Notes: a model not told the origin generated them from the sequence alone. A DNA stretch of 64,000 nucleotides from Larkinella punicea (GCF_003334855.1 NZ_QOWE01000001.1:1-64000), one strand, 5' to 3'; shown: positions 1-8,750, counted from the stretch's first letter. Made by a program: numbers and translations.

Positions 1-105
1 TTTTTCAAAGAACTACAAGCCAACGTCATTCTGGAAGTCCTCGACTTACCCAACGGCGTTGAGCTACTCAGAAAATACTTAGCACACCAAGCCCGAAGGA
101 GTTAA
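1..105 (+). CDS. C-terminal end of an unidentified protein (partial)
   Basis: Frame 1 is open from the window edge to a TAA at 103-105, giving 34 residues that end in LRKYLAHQARRS. The fragment is leucine- and arginine-rich and shows no motif I can name. It lies directly before a 28-bp direct repeat and a palindromic element, so it may belong to an accessory or mobile region, but this is only positional inference. The rest of the gene is outside the window. Confidence 0.45.
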   Translation, partial: FFKELQANVILEVLDLPNGVELLRKYLAHQARRS

Positions 106-108
106 ACC

Positions 109-136
109 AATCCTTCGTACAGTACTGATTTTACAT
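109..136. repeat. 28-bp direct repeat, left copy
   Basis: The 28 bases starting AATCCTTCGTACAGTACTG and ending TTTTACAT recur exactly at 496-523. The two copies bracket a 359-bp segment that holds the nested-hairpin element. The left copy begins 4 bases after the stop codon of the truncated gene. The word contains a short palindrome (GTACAGTAC). It could be a duplicated gene end, a recombination remnant or an oversized target duplication. Confidence 0.85.
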
Positions 137-221
137 CAGTAGTGTACAAAGGATGCATTTTTTTCCACCCTCTTTGGCTGTTGGCGTAGAACGATCTTTA
201 GAATGGTTTTTTCTGATACTG

Positions 222-424
222 TAACGCGAATGAGGGGTGGTTGGCCGCGTAGCGGACGGATGTTTATAATGAAAAGACTACCCGGTTCCTCCCCCGTGCC
301 TTTGGGTACGCAACAGGCAGGTGCAGGTGATTGCGTACCCAAAGGCACGCGGGCTTTCTTGATGGCACACTGTTGCTACAAACATCCGTCCGCTACGCGG
401 CCAACCACCCCCTCATTTGCGTTA
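222..424. mobile_element. Nested-hairpin repeat element, copy 1 (MITE/REPIN-like)
   Basis: Outer arms 222-265 and 380-424 are inverted repeats of about 42 bp with one single-base length difference and a couple of mismatches. They contain GGCCGCGTAGCGGACGGATG and its complement. Inside them lies a second hairpin with arms 291-313 and 331-353, around CGTGCCTTTGGGTACGCAA and its complement. A second copy is at 43525-43737. No convincing protein is encoded; open frames across it are products of the palindrome. The structure fits a non-autonomous palindromic element, but no transposase is visible in the window. Confidence 0.8.
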
Positions 425-495
425 GCATCGACAAGAGTCTGCAAAAAAAATCGTGACCAAAAAAGGGAAGGAAAAACGGTTTACCAATCATCTTA

Positions 496-523
496 AATCC
501 TTCGTACAGTACTGATTTTACAT
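496..523. repeat. 28-bp direct repeat, right copy
   Basis: Exact second copy of the 28-bp word at 109-136. It ends 20 bases before the stop codon of rodA, so it sits in the 3' region of the rodA transcript (minus strand). The stretch 137-221 between the left copy and the hairpin element is AT-rich and shows no gene. Confidence 0.85.
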
Positions 524-542
524 TTGAAATTACCTTGTGCCT

Positions 543-1823
543 TTACCGCGTAAACATTCCTACCCGGCGGGAATCCAGTTTCAGGAAAATAAACAGCAGA
601 ATCGAAAACGACCAGAGTGAAGACCCGCCGTAACTGAAAAACGGCAGCGGAATGCCAATGACCGGCATCAGGCCGATCGTCATCCCGATGTTGATCATCA
701 GGTGAAAAAAGAGAATACCCGCCACCGAATACCCATACACCCGGGCGAAGCGCGTTCGTTGTTTTTCGGCCAGGATTACAATCCGGCACAATAGAAAAAC
801 AAACATAATTAACACAACTGCACTGCCAATAAAACCGTGTTCTTCGCCAATTGTGCAGAAAATAAAATCCGTACTTTGTGCGGGTACAAAGTCCAGTTTG
901 GTTTGGGTCCCTTCCAGAAAACCTTTTCCCTGTAATCGCCCGGAACCAATGGCAATCTTGGCCTGCGTCACGTTCCAGCCCACGCCCAGCGGATCGGCCG
1001 CCGGGTTGACCAGTACTTTGATCCGGTTCTGCTGGTGCTTTTGCAATACACTGTTCACAAAGAAATCGACACCGGCCACAATCGCAATCATCGAAACCGC
1101 CGTGATGCCGATGACCATCACATTCTGCACCGAACGCTGGTAGCGGGGCGTCAGGAAGAAAACCAGCAGACCGAGGGCCAGAATAACCCCAAACAAAATG
1201 AGTTTCGGCACAATCAGCGTCAGAATAAACAGGGCGACGATCACAATAGCGATCAGCGGGTAAAATCCCGGCAGCCCTTCCCGGTACAGCATGATGATGA
1301 AGGAGGCAAACACCAGCATCGAGCCGGTTTCGTTCGACGCAATGATGAGCAAAGCCGGCAAGGCAATGATCCCCGCACACGAGAGCTGGTCTTTCAGTTT
1401 GGTCAGGTTAACGTTTGGATAGTCGATATACCGCGCCAGTGCCAAAGCCGTCCCCAATTTGGCAAACTCGGCGGGTTGAAGGGAAAATGCCCCCAGTTTA
1501 AACCACGACCGCGAACCGTTGACATTGGATCCCGCTACCAACACCAGTAACAACAACAGAATCGTAATGCCGTAGATGACAAAGGCAAATGTATCCCAAA
1601 ATCGGTAGTTGATAACCAGAATGGCAATAATGAGCAATACCGTTGTACCAATCCACATCAATTGTTTTCCCGCTTCCGTGGACATATCGAAGAGGTTCGT
1701 CTGGGTTTCGGGGCTGTAAACGGCCGCGTACACGTTCAGCCAGCCCATCAACACGCAGGCCATGTACAGCATGAGCGTTACCCAATCGATGTTTTGCGTA
1801 ATTTGTGGTTCTCTCGAAACCAA
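543..1823 (-). CDS. rodA: Rod shape-determining protein RodA (SEDS peptidoglycan glycosyltransferase)
   Basis: RodA polymerises lipid II into glycan strands during cell elongation, working with PBP2 in the inner membrane. The 426-residue protein has about ten hydrophobic segments and typical SEDS motifs: NGSRSWFKLG (102-111), QPAEFAKL (116-123), an ADPLGVGWN stretch followed by QAKIAIGSG where the family's essential acidic loop lies, and a GIPLPFFSYGGSS motif near the C-terminus. The start is TTG; the N-terminus MVSREPQITQNIDW fits Bacteroidota RodA proteins, which begin about a dozen residues before the IDW motif, and no ATG or GTG is available upstream. It follows mrdA after a 45-bp gap and in the same frame, separated only by the mrdA TAA. 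Co-transcription with mrdA is very likely. Confidence 0.95.
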   Translation of the reverse strand: MVSREPQITQNIDWVTLMLYMACVLMGWLNVYAAVYSPETQTNLFDMSTEAGKQLMWIGTTVLLIIAILVINYRFWDTFAFVIYGITILLLLLVLVAGSNVNGSRSWFKLGAFSLQPAEFAKLGTALALARYIDYPNVNLTKLKDQLSCAGIIALPALLIIASNETGSMLVFASFIIMLYREGLPGFYPLIAIVIVALFILTLIVPKLILFGVILALGLLVFFLTPRYQRSVQNVMVIGITAVSMIAIVAGVDFFVNSVLQKHQQNRIKVLVNPAADPLGVGWNVTQAKIAIGSGRLQGKGFLEGTQTKLDFVPAQSTDFIFCTIGEEHGFIGSAVVLIMFVFLLCRIVILAEKQRTRFARVYGYSVAGILFFHLMINIGMTIGLMPVIGIPLPFFSYGGSSLWSFSILLFIFLKLDSRRVGMFTR

Positions 1824-1868
1824 AGGAATGATGACCGGGTCGCCGGTCTGCTTATAGACGATGAATAC

Positions 1869-3845
1869 TTAATTTCCGTTGGTAGTCACCGGCCGGGAAG
1901 CCAGCGAGTGGGTTTCCGGTTGGGCAGGTGCCACCGGTCGGGCCGGAACCGTTTTTACGATCATCGGTTTGGCCGTACTATCCTTCGGCGGCTCTACAAA
2001 CCTTTTGGGTGCCGGCTTCTTGGGTGGTGAAATCGCGGGAAGGTAGTTGGCTTCCTTCACTTTCTTGTCCAGCGCGTGGTTATCAACCCGTCGTTTGATG
2101 TATTTTTCAATCACCAGCGATGCCACCGATGCTGCGGCAATGCCGCCCCAACCCGCATTTTCGACAAAAACCGCAATGGCAATTTTCGGATTTTCGCGGG
2201 GTGCAAAAGCAACAAAGATGGAATGGTCTTTCCCTTTTTTGTTTTGGGAAGTACCGGTTTTTCCACACATCGTAATGCCCGGAATCACGGCGGCCAGGGT
2301 AGTAGTGCCGTGTTCAACCGCGCCCTGCATCCCTTCCGCGACAATTTCAAAATGGCGCGGATCAATACCGACATCGTGTTTTTCGAGGTATTTCGGGTCA
2401 ATCCCTTTCCCCGGTTCCCCAATGCCACTCACGATGTGGGGGGTGTAGAACCAGCCCCGGTTAGCAATAATTGCAGCAACATTGGCCATTTTCAACGGAC
2501 TGATCAACAACTCGCCTTCACCAATGCTGAGGGAATACACCGTCGAAAATTTCCAGTGTTTTTCACCGTAGAGTTTGTCATACAAGTCGGCATCCGGCAA
2601 ACTTCCTCTCAGTTCACTCGGCAAATCGATGCCGAGCCGACTCCCGATCCCAAACTTCGAGACCATATCGTGCCAATGGTGCAAGCCCATCGCCGACGCC
2701 TTGAAGGTGTTGCGCTCGGCGTTGTTGTAGAGCAGCCGCCGGAAAACGTGGTAAAAGTAGGGATTGCAGGAATACTGAACCGCCCCGGAAAGATTCAACC
2801 GACCGGACCGGTTGCAGTGGCACTTCATCGGCGAACCCGCATGGCTGAAAATCGAACCGGGCGACACCGCGCCGTCCTGCAAAGCCACCAGGGCCTGGAT
2901 CAGTTTAAACGTCGATCCGGGCCGGTAACTTGCCATCACCGGGCGGTTGATCAGCGGTTTATAGGGATTTTTGGCCAGTTTGGAATAGCTTTTGGAAAAA
3001 AACCGGCTCGACAAGGCATTGGGGTCGTAGGTTGGGGCCGAAACCATGCACAAAACCTGACCGGTCGAGGGTTCGATGGCGACAACACTGCCCACTTTGT
3101 TCTGCATCAGCGTATCGGCATACTGCTGAATTTCGACGTCGATCCCGGTGTGCAGGTTTTTGCCCGCAATGGCCAGTGAATCGAACGCACCGTCTTTCCA
3201 GGAGCCTTTCACCACACCGTGGACGTTCTGCATCACGAATTTGATACCTCGTTGCCCCCGCAAAACAGATTCGTATTGTTCTTCCAGGCCGCTTCGTCCA
3301 ATATAATCCCCCTGACGGTAATAGGGCGTTTCCTGTTCTTCAAGCTGCTTGCGGCTGACCTCACTGACGTAGCCCAGCGCATTCGCCATGGTGTGGGCCG
3401 GATACGTCCGCATCGAACTCGTGACGTGCTCGAAACCCCGGTAATCCACCAGCGCATCCTGAATCCGGGCGAAATCTTCTTTCGACAATTGCCGCAAAAA
3501 CAACGACGGTTTTCGGTAGGAATGCGCCTTGGCTGCCGCCATGATGCTGTCAAATTCCGTGCGCTCCAGGCTCAGTAACTGACAGAAGGCTGCGGTATCC
3601 GGAATTTGTACTTTTTGGGGGGTGACGTACAGATCGTATACCGGCGTATTGTAGACCATAAATTTCCCGTTCCGGTCATAAATCTGACCGCGATACGGGA
3701 TCTCGATGACCCGTTTTATGGAGTTACTCGACGATTCCAGTGAATAACTGTCATCCAGGATTTGCAGATAAAACAAACGCGACAGATAGACCAGCCCAAC
3801 CAGACAGAAAACGCCGATGACAATGTATTTTCTGTTCTCAATCAT
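1869..3845 (-). CDS. mrdA: Penicillin-binding protein 2 (peptidoglycan DD-transpeptidase)
   Basis: This class B PBP cross-links peptidoglycan during lateral growth. It has an N-terminal membrane anchor (about residues 8-28), a PBP dimerisation domain and a C-terminal transpeptidase domain. Active-site motifs are visible: S311-T-F-K314 (SxxK), YSCN (SxN) and K529-T-G. Length (658 aa) is normal for Bacteroidota PBP2, with a proline-rich tail of about 50 residues. Starts at ATG (MIENRKYIVIG). It is the first gene of an mrdA-rodA pair; mreB, mreC and mreD, often found upstream, are not in this window. Confidence 0.96.
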   Translation of the reverse strand: MIENRKYIVIGVFCLVGLVYLSRLFYLQILDDSYSLESSSNSIKRVIEIPYRGQIYDRNGKFMVYNTPVYDLYVTPQKVQIPDTAAFCQLLSLERTEFDSIMAAAKAHSYRKPSLFLRQLSKEDFARIQDALVDYRGFEHVTSSMRTYPAHTMANALGYVSEVSRKQLEEQETPYYRQGDYIGRSGLEEQYESVLRGQRGIKFVMQNVHGVVKGSWKDGAFDSLAIAGKNLHTGIDVEIQQYADTLMQNKVGSVVAIEPSTGQVLCMVSAPTYDPNALSSRFFSKSYSKLAKNPYKPLINRPVMASYRPGSTFKLIQALVALQDGAVSPGSIFSHAGSPMKCHCNRSGRLNLSGAVQYSCNPYFYHVFRRLLYNNAERNTFKASAMGLHHWHDMVSKFGIGSRLGIDLPSELRGSLPDADLYDKLYGEKHWKFSTVYSLSIGEGELLISPLKMANVAAIIANRGWFYTPHIVSGIGEPGKGIDPKYLEKHDVGIDPRHFEIVAEGMQGAVEHGTTTLAAVIPGITMCGKTGTSQNKKGKDHSIFVAFAPRENPKIAIAVFVENAGWGGIAAASVASLVIEKYIKRRVDNHALDKKVKEANYLPAISPPKKPAPKRFVEPPKDSTAKPMIVKTVPARPVAPAQPETHSLASRPVTTNGN

Positions 3846-3956
3846 AACCTTATAACCCAGAAATCCTCACTACACATTTCATACCAGCTTCAGTACAAAT
3901 ATAGCGAGATTAAGAACAGCGTGAAGAATTATGAGTGAAGAGTTAAGAATAAAGTG

Positions 3957-4005
3957 ATTGGCTCCCCGGAACCCCGGCTTTGACCCGGGGTTCCGGGGAG
4001 CCAAT
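3957..4005 (-). terminator. Perfect 21-bp hairpin after the gluconolactonase-like gene
   Basis: Arms 3957-3977 and 3985-4005 are perfectly complementary (core GGCTCCCCGGAACCCCGG) around a 7-base loop. It begins 12 bases past the stop codon of the minus-strand gene at 4018. There is no clear U-tract, so it may be a 3'-end stabiliser or a Rho-type end rather than a classical intrinsic terminator. The stretch 3846-3956, upstream of mrdA, is AT-rich and carries one unpaired GAGTTAAGAATAA word. Confidence 0.75.
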
Positions 4006-4017
4006 CGATGGCAGGTT

Positions 4018-5046
4018 TTAGAGGCCTCTGGTCAGGGTTTTGATCCGGATGAGGTACATATCGGCGGTAATGTAGAGCGTCGAGCCGTCGTTGCCGAAGG
4101 CGCAGTTGGCCGTGGCGACGCCGGTCCGAATCCGGCCCAGCAGCTTACCGGGACCGTCGGCCCGGTCGGGCGCAACGACGAGTATGCCACCCGGCCCGCT
4201 CGACCACACATTACCGGCTTTGTCGACTTTAAGACCATCGGGCAAACCCGGCAGTTTTTGTTTTATTCCATCACTGGCATCGTAAAAAATCCGCCCTTTG
4301 CCCACGGTTCCGTCGGCCTGAACGGGATAGGCCATGATGTACGGTTTTTCCGGATCCGACTGGGCAATGTACATCGTTTTTTCGTCGGGCGAAAAGGCAA
4401 TTCCGTTCGGGCGGGTGAGGTCACTGATGAGCAAGGTCACTTTGCCGTCGGGTTCCACCCGGTAGACGCCGAAAACATCCAGTTCCCGCGCTTTGGTATC
4501 TTTTTCCCGGTTCGGCAAACCGTAGGGCGGGTCGGTAAAATAAACACTGCCGTTCGAATGCGGAGCCACATCGTTAGGGCTGTTGAAGCGTTTGCCCTTG
4601 TAATGGTCCGCCAGCGTTTTTTTACCGCCCGATGCGCCACCGAGTACGAGCACCGAGACGCGCCGGTCGCCGTGTTCCGCCGAAATCAGCCTTCCTTTGC
4701 CGTCCAGAGCCAGACCGTTGCTGCCGGGTTCGTCGCTGTAGTGACCAACCCCGGTGTAGCCCGACGGTTTGATAAACGGCAGACAACCGTCTTTCTCCGT
4801 CCATTTGTAAACCGTATTTTGCGGAACATCCGAGAACAGCAGATAACCGCCCTCCTCCCTGACCCAGACCGGCCCTTCGGACCAGACGAAACCGGAAGCC
4901 AGCACTTCCATTTGGGCGTCTTTTGCAATCAGCGCATCCAGTTTGGGGTCGAGTCGCTCGATGGAACCGATGGTGGGATAAGGCGTTTGGGCCAAAGCGG
5001 CACCGGCAAGTCCGGTCAGCAGGGCCGACAACATACTTCGTTTCAT
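4018..5046 (-). CDS. SMP-30/gluconolactonase/LRE family secreted protein
   Basis: Predicted six-bladed beta-propeller lactonase-type enzyme, probably metal dependent, acting on a sugar lactone or similar ester outside the cytoplasm. The start chosen is the ATG giving MKRSMLSALLTGLAGAALAQ, a clear signal peptide; the open frame extends 26 codons further upstream without sensible sequence. Family landmarks: SGFVWSEGPVW (metal-binding Glu region), EHGDRRVS, RFNSPNDVAPHSNGSVYFTD (Asn/Asp ligands), RPNGIAFSPDEKTMYIA and LPDGLKVDKAGNVW. Length about 342 aa is usual for the family. It stands alone, with a strong hairpin after it. The substrate is not predictable from sequence. Confidence 0.88.
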   Translation of the reverse strand: MKRSMLSALLTGLAGAALAQTPYPTIGSIERLDPKLDALIAKDAQMEVLASGFVWSEGPVWVREEGGYLLFSDVPQNTVYKWTEKDGCLPFIKPSGYTGVGHYSDEPGSNGLALDGKGRLISAEHGDRRVSVLVLGGASGGKKTLADHYKGKRFNSPNDVAPHSNGSVYFTDPPYGLPNREKDTKARELDVFGVYRVEPDGKVTLLISDLTRPNGIAFSPDEKTMYIAQSDPEKPYIMAYPVQADGTVGKGRIFYDASDGIKQKLPGLPDGLKVDKAGNVWSSGPGGILVVAPDRADGPGKLLGRIRTGVATANCAFGNDGSTLYITADMYLIRIKTLTRGL

Positions 5047-5187
5047 GATTTTCGGTAAGGCGTTAGGATTCAGGGGCAAATTACAAAAATATCCGGTTTC
5101 GGCCAGCCGACGTCTGTGGGCCATCCGAAACCGGAATAAACTCGGTAGACCGTATTTTAACGGGCCGACGTGAACCGGAAACTGTCC

Positions 5188-5928
5188 TTAAATTTTTTCC
5201 AGCAAGTTCAGAAACTCCTGTTTTTTGTTCCGCGACACCGGGATGTTCTTGTTGTTTTCCATGATCACCTCGCCCCCATCGCCCCGAATGTAACGCTGAA
5301 CGTAACGCAGGTTGATCAGGTAACCGTGGTGAACGCGGCAGAACCCCTTGGTTTCCAGCACATCTTCCACTTCTTTCAATGTCTTGGAAATCAGAACGAC
5401 CTTGCCGTTGGTCAGGAAAAACCGGGTGTAGCCGCCGTCCGATTCGCAGTAGTAAATTTCTTCACTGTTGATGATTTGCAACCCTTCGAGCGTGGGCAAC
5501 GCGATGCGGTCACCGGTTTTCTGGCGGTGCAGGTAGTCGACAAAGCTCTCGACTTTGGCCGGGGTCCGGGTCAGGCGCTCCTGTTCGGCTTTCTGAACGG
5601 CCTTCACCAGTTCATCTTTGTCGATGGGCTTCAGGATGTAATCCAGGGCGTTGTGCCGAATGGCCTTGATGGCGTATTCGTTGTAGGCCGTTGTAAAAAT
5701 AACGTCGAATGTATTGAAACGGCAGGCTTCGAGCATATCGAATCCGCTCATGCCGGGCATTTCGATGTCCAGAAAAACCAGATCCGGGTGGTGCATTTCA
5801 ACGGCCTGGTAGCCTTCGGTTCCATCCACGCAGGACGCCAGCAGTTGTACTTGCGGGCAAAACCGCTGGAGCAACAGGGCAAGTACGTCCCGGCAATGTT
5901 TTTCGTCATCGACAATAATGGCTGTCAT
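5188..5928 (-). CDS. LytTR-family response regulator
   Basis: Two-component response regulator with an N-terminal receiver domain (residues 1-120) and a C-terminal LytTR DNA-binding domain (about 140-245). The phosphoacceptor is D54 in LVFLDIEMPG; D7-D8 form the acidic pocket and K105 (ILKPIDK) is the conserved lysine. The LytTR part shows GLQIINSEEIYYCESDGGYT and FCRVHHGYLINLRYV, typical of the fold. It is translated just after the adjacent kinase (2-bp gap), which is its obvious partner. Targets are unknown; direct-repeat LytTR sites were not searched exhaustively. Confidence 0.93.
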   Translation of the reverse strand: MTAIIVDDEKHCRDVLALLLQRFCPQVQLLASCVDGTEGYQAVEMHHPDLVFLDIEMPGMSGFDMLEACRFNTFDVIFTTAYNEYAIKAIRHNALDYILKPIDKDELVKAVQKAEQERLTRTPAKVESFVDYLHRQKTGDRIALPTLEGLQIINSEEIYYCESDGGYTRFFLTNGKVVLISKTLKEVEDVLETKGFCRVHHGYLINLRYVQRYIRGDGGEVIMENNKNIPVSRNKKQEFLNLLEKI

Positions 5929-5930
5929 GG

Positions 5931-7166
5931 TTATTTGAGTTTCATGGTAAACGTTACGCAGGTTCCGGCCGACGCCCCCGCCGAATCGACCAGATCGGCC
6001 ACATCGATTCGGGCATCGACGCCGTAAATTTCATTGACAATCTGCAAGCGTTCTTCCGCAATCCGGCTGCCGTGGGCTTTGTGGGCCATCAGTCCGTTGC
6101 CCTGCGACTGTTTCGACGCTTCGCGGCCAATGCCGTTGTCGGCAATGCAGATCACCAGAAAACCGGCCACCTGCTGACAATCGATCTGCAACAACGGTTT
6201 TTCGGTTTTCTGCTGCAACAAGCCGTGCCGGATCGCATTTTCGACGTACGGCTGCAACAGCAAAGGCGGTACATGAACGGTGTCCTGGCTGATGGTGGGA
6301 TTGATCACCAGTGAAAAGTCAAAGGTATTATCACTCCGCAATTGTTCCAGTTCGATATACGTCTGCAAGGCCTTTAGTTCACTGCGCAACGACACCCACT
6401 CGGTTTGGGTGTTGTCGATCATCTGCCGCATCAGCCGCGAAAACTTGGTGAGATACAGCGAAGCTTCATCCACCTCGTTTTGCAGAATAAATTTATTGAT
6501 GGCATTCAGGCTGTTGAACACAAAGTGCGGATTCATCTGCATCCGCAGGGCCAGCAGCTTGGTTTCCGCAATCCGTTTGTTATTTTCCAGCAATTGCCGC
6601 TCGGTTTGCTGATACGCCTGTTCGATCTGAACACGCCGGATTTTCTGGGCACACAGACGGGCAATGCTCGTCAGTATGTGCAGATGCCGGGGCTGAAAAA
6701 AGTCCTTGTCGGGGTGTTCAGCGTCGATGATTCCGATCACTTTTCCTTCCAGCAGAATCGGTACGGTAATTTCGGAATACCGCATTTCGTCATCCCGGAG
6801 ATAGCGGGGGTCCTGCGAGGTATCGCCGATGATCTCGGCTTTTCCCGTCAGCAACACCGAGCCCACGATTCCCTGCCCGATGGGGATTTCAATGGGCTGG
6901 AGAATTTCGTACGACCGGGGATTTTTGGGTCCGTGGGCGGCTTTCTGCACCAGCACGTTCCGTTTCTCATCCAGCAGATAAACCACGCAGTCGAGGAAGT
7001 TAAGCCGGGCGATGCAGTTCTTGGCAACGTCCCACAGCACCTCTTCGACGGTCGTTTGATCAATGAGTGAAATCGCAAAAAAATTGATGGCCCGTTCGGT
7101 TTCGAGCTCTTCTTCTAACGTCTTTCTTTCGTGATCTGCCGTTTTGTGTTTCTCATGTTTTGACAC
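5931..7166 (-). CDS. LytS-type sensor histidine kinase with GAF domain, apparently cytosolic
   Basis: Histidine kinase of the His_kinase/LytS class. An N-terminal coiled region is followed by a GAF domain (about residues 30-180 from the chosen start), a coiled coil, the phosphoacceptor box MNPHFVFNSLNAIN and a HATPase domain (LLQPYVENAIRHGL, ADNGIGREAS). No transmembrane segment is visible, so it probably senses a cytosolic signal through GAF. The start is uncertain: the frame is open to a TTG at 7328, but that codon lies in the U-tract of a terminator hairpin (7334-7353), so I prefer the GTG at 7166 (V-SKHEKHK). It forms a pair with the response regulator downstream. Confidence 0.88.
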   Translation of the reverse strand: MSKHEKHKTADHERKTLEEELETERAINFFAISLIDQTTVEEVLWDVAKNCIARLNFLDCVVYLLDEKRNVLVQKAAHGPKNPRSYEILQPIEIPIGQGIVGSVLLTGKAEIIGDTSQDPRYLRDDEMRYSEITVPILLEGKVIGIIDAEHPDKDFFQPRHLHILTSIARLCAQKIRRVQIEQAYQQTERQLLENNKRIAETKLLALRMQMNPHFVFNSLNAINKFILQNEVDEASLYLTKFSRLMRQMIDNTQTEWVSLRSELKALQTYIELEQLRSDNTFDFSLVINPTISQDTVHVPPLLLQPYVENAIRHGLLQQKTEKPLLQIDCQQVAGFLVICIADNGIGREASKQSQGNGLMAHKAHGSRIAEERLQIVNEIYGVDARIDVADLVDSAGASAGTCVTFTMKLK

Positions 7167-7333
7167 ATTTAGTCTGGTTGATGTCCTTAAAGCTATAGTG
7201 AATTCTTTAATCGAAAGTAGAGCTAATTGCGCTCTTTTGAAAGAACGGATAAATAACTGGTCGTTTCCGGCCCACAACTTGTCGAAATACGCCGGTAAGT
7301 CGCTTCCGGTTCTTATCCAGCGGCACAAAAAAA

Positions 7334-7353
7334 CGCCCGGCCAGGGCCGGGCG
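7334..7353 (-). terminator. Intrinsic terminator hairpin (minus strand)
   Basis: CGCCCGGC and GCCGGGCG pair around a 4-base loop. On the minus strand the stem is followed directly by a run of seven T residues. It lies between the lipoprotein gene at 7612 and the kinase at 5931, so it should end transcription coming from the lipoprotein gene. Its position also argues against the most upstream possible start of the kinase. Confidence 0.8.
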
Positions 7354-7611
7354 CTTTAAACACTACAAAATACACACTACTTACTATCAACTACATAGGT
7401 CATCTTATCAGATTTCGACCAGCTATAGAGGTTTTGATTGAATGGCTTACTCAAAAGTAGCGGAGCTTCCCACGACCTCCCAACCGGAATCAACAACGGG
7501 GGTCTTCGGGTTGATAGTTGCCGGGTCTGAATCGGTAAGTAGCCTGCCAGCCGGTTTTCACGCACGATCGGGGAGCGTTATCTGAGACAAAACCGGACTC
7601 CCCTCCCCCCT

Positions 7612-8568
7612 TTACAGCACAATCCGGGGAAACGTAACCGTGTACTCGAAAGGTGTGGAAAGGATCAATTGAGCGTTCATAAGGTTATATGTATCCTGTT
7701 TTGTAACGTACCCATCGCCATTGATCGCGTACTGGTAATACGTATTGCTTAGCAAACTATACGGCGCAAAGGCTTCCCGCTTTTTGCCCCGCGCCAGGTG
7801 TTTGCTGTACTTGCCAAAAACCGTCACATACGGATCCACCTGCATCTCCTCCGGGTTTAGCGCATTCCGGTCGTTCTGAATCGGATCGCCAAAGGCCGTG
7901 TATTCAAACGTTGATTCACGGATTTTCACATTCTGGGCGTTATACTCCGTTGCCTTTGTTAAATCACCGGCAGCATTGTAGGCAAAGTCGATGCGTTTAA
8001 AAGGATAATACGTTCCCTGAAAGTTACTCAAATCCATCTTTGCCAGTTGTCCTTTGTCATTGTAGGTGTAGAGGTGTTCCGTTTTGATAATTTCATCCCC
8101 CTGCTTGTAGTGCATATACCTCTCGGTGCTAACCAGATAACACTGATCCGGATAATTTTTATAGTAGGCTCCGGCGGGCGGACTTGATTCGTACGGATAA
8201 CCTCCGGCAACCTGTGCCCGGTGGATATAATAGGTCGTTGCCACATCCAGCTTGTTGTCATTGTACTCTTTGGTAAACACCCGCCGAAACTCCCCATCCT
8301 GGTAGGTATAGTCGATGTAATGGCCGGGGCTGAAGGTGACTTTCTTTAACTTCCCATCCGCAGCGTAGGCCAGCGTTTTCGTGCCGTGTTTTACCAAGGT
8401 GTATTTTTTGGACGCCACCACCAGAATTTCATCGTCAAGGCCAACGGTTTGGGGTTGTTCGGTCGCGGATTGACGTGGAAAAACCGGCGTTTCCCGCTCG
8501 CAGGATACCAACCCGGTCAACGCTGAAAAACAAAGAAAAAAGGTAAGTAGTCTGATCGATTGGTTCAT
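7612..8568 (-). CDS. Lipoprotein with YD/RHS-like beta-strand repeats
   Basis: A signal peptide ends in a lipobox (LTGLVSC, Cys at about residue 23), so this is a predicted outer-envelope lipoprotein. The mature part has irregular repeats of the type Y-x-Y/F-x(3)-G-x-L-x-K: LAYAADGKLKKVTF, YTYNDKGQLAKMDL, FAYNAAGDLTKATEY. These resemble RHS/YD strands and the Bacteroidota DUF4595-type lipoproteins. A similar architecture is seen in the gene at 37010. Function unknown. The region 8569-8730 upstream has a TTGGTTGTGTTGGTTGG-rich leader and no other gene. Confidence 0.75.
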   Translation of the reverse strand: MNQSIRLLTFFLCFSALTGLVSCERETPVFPRQSATEQPQTVGLDDEILVVASKKYTLVKHGTKTLAYAADGKLKKVTFSPGHYIDYTYQDGEFRRVFTKEYNDNKLDVATTYYIHRAQVAGGYPYESSPPAGAYYKNYPDQCYLVSTERYMHYKQGDEIIKTEHLYTYNDKGQLAKMDLSNFQGTYYPFKRIDFAYNAAGDLTKATEYNAQNVKIRESTFEYTAFGDPIQNDRNALNPEEMQVDPYVTVFGKYSKHLARGKKREAFAPYSLLSNTYYQYAINGDGYVTKQDTYNLMNAQLILSTPFEYTVTFPRIVL

Positions 8569-8730
8569 TCTGATTGGTTGTGTTGGTTGGTGTGTGACTG
8601 ATTGAACACAACAAAGGTAGAACCGCCCGATTCAGGCTTTCAACGGTAACTCACAGCGGGTAGTGAACGAGCCATACCGGGTCCCGCAATCCGGATAACG
8701 GGCTTGGAAGCAACCGGTTTAAACGCAAAA

Positions 8731-8750
8731 AAACGGCCTCTCGGCCGTTT
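8731..8750 (-). terminator. Intrinsic terminator of the PepSY/TonB-receptor operon
   Basis: AAACGGCC and GGCCGTTT pair around a TCTC loop. On the minus strand the stem runs into a T-rich tract (TTTTTTTGCGTTT). It begins 24 bases past the stop codon of the PepSY protein, so it fits the end of the 12396-to-8775 operon. Confidence 0.85.

Noticed and set aside
203-496. 97-residue open frame and its antisense partner (136-348) over the first repeat element
   Set aside because: Both run through the palindrome arms; the sequence is arm-derived, with no protein-like pattern.
7377-7565. 62-residue minus-strand frame just before the terminator at 7334
   Set aside because: It starts at GTG, has no recognisable motif, and the terminator can serve the lipoprotein gene at 7612. 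Kept as a possible short remnant only.
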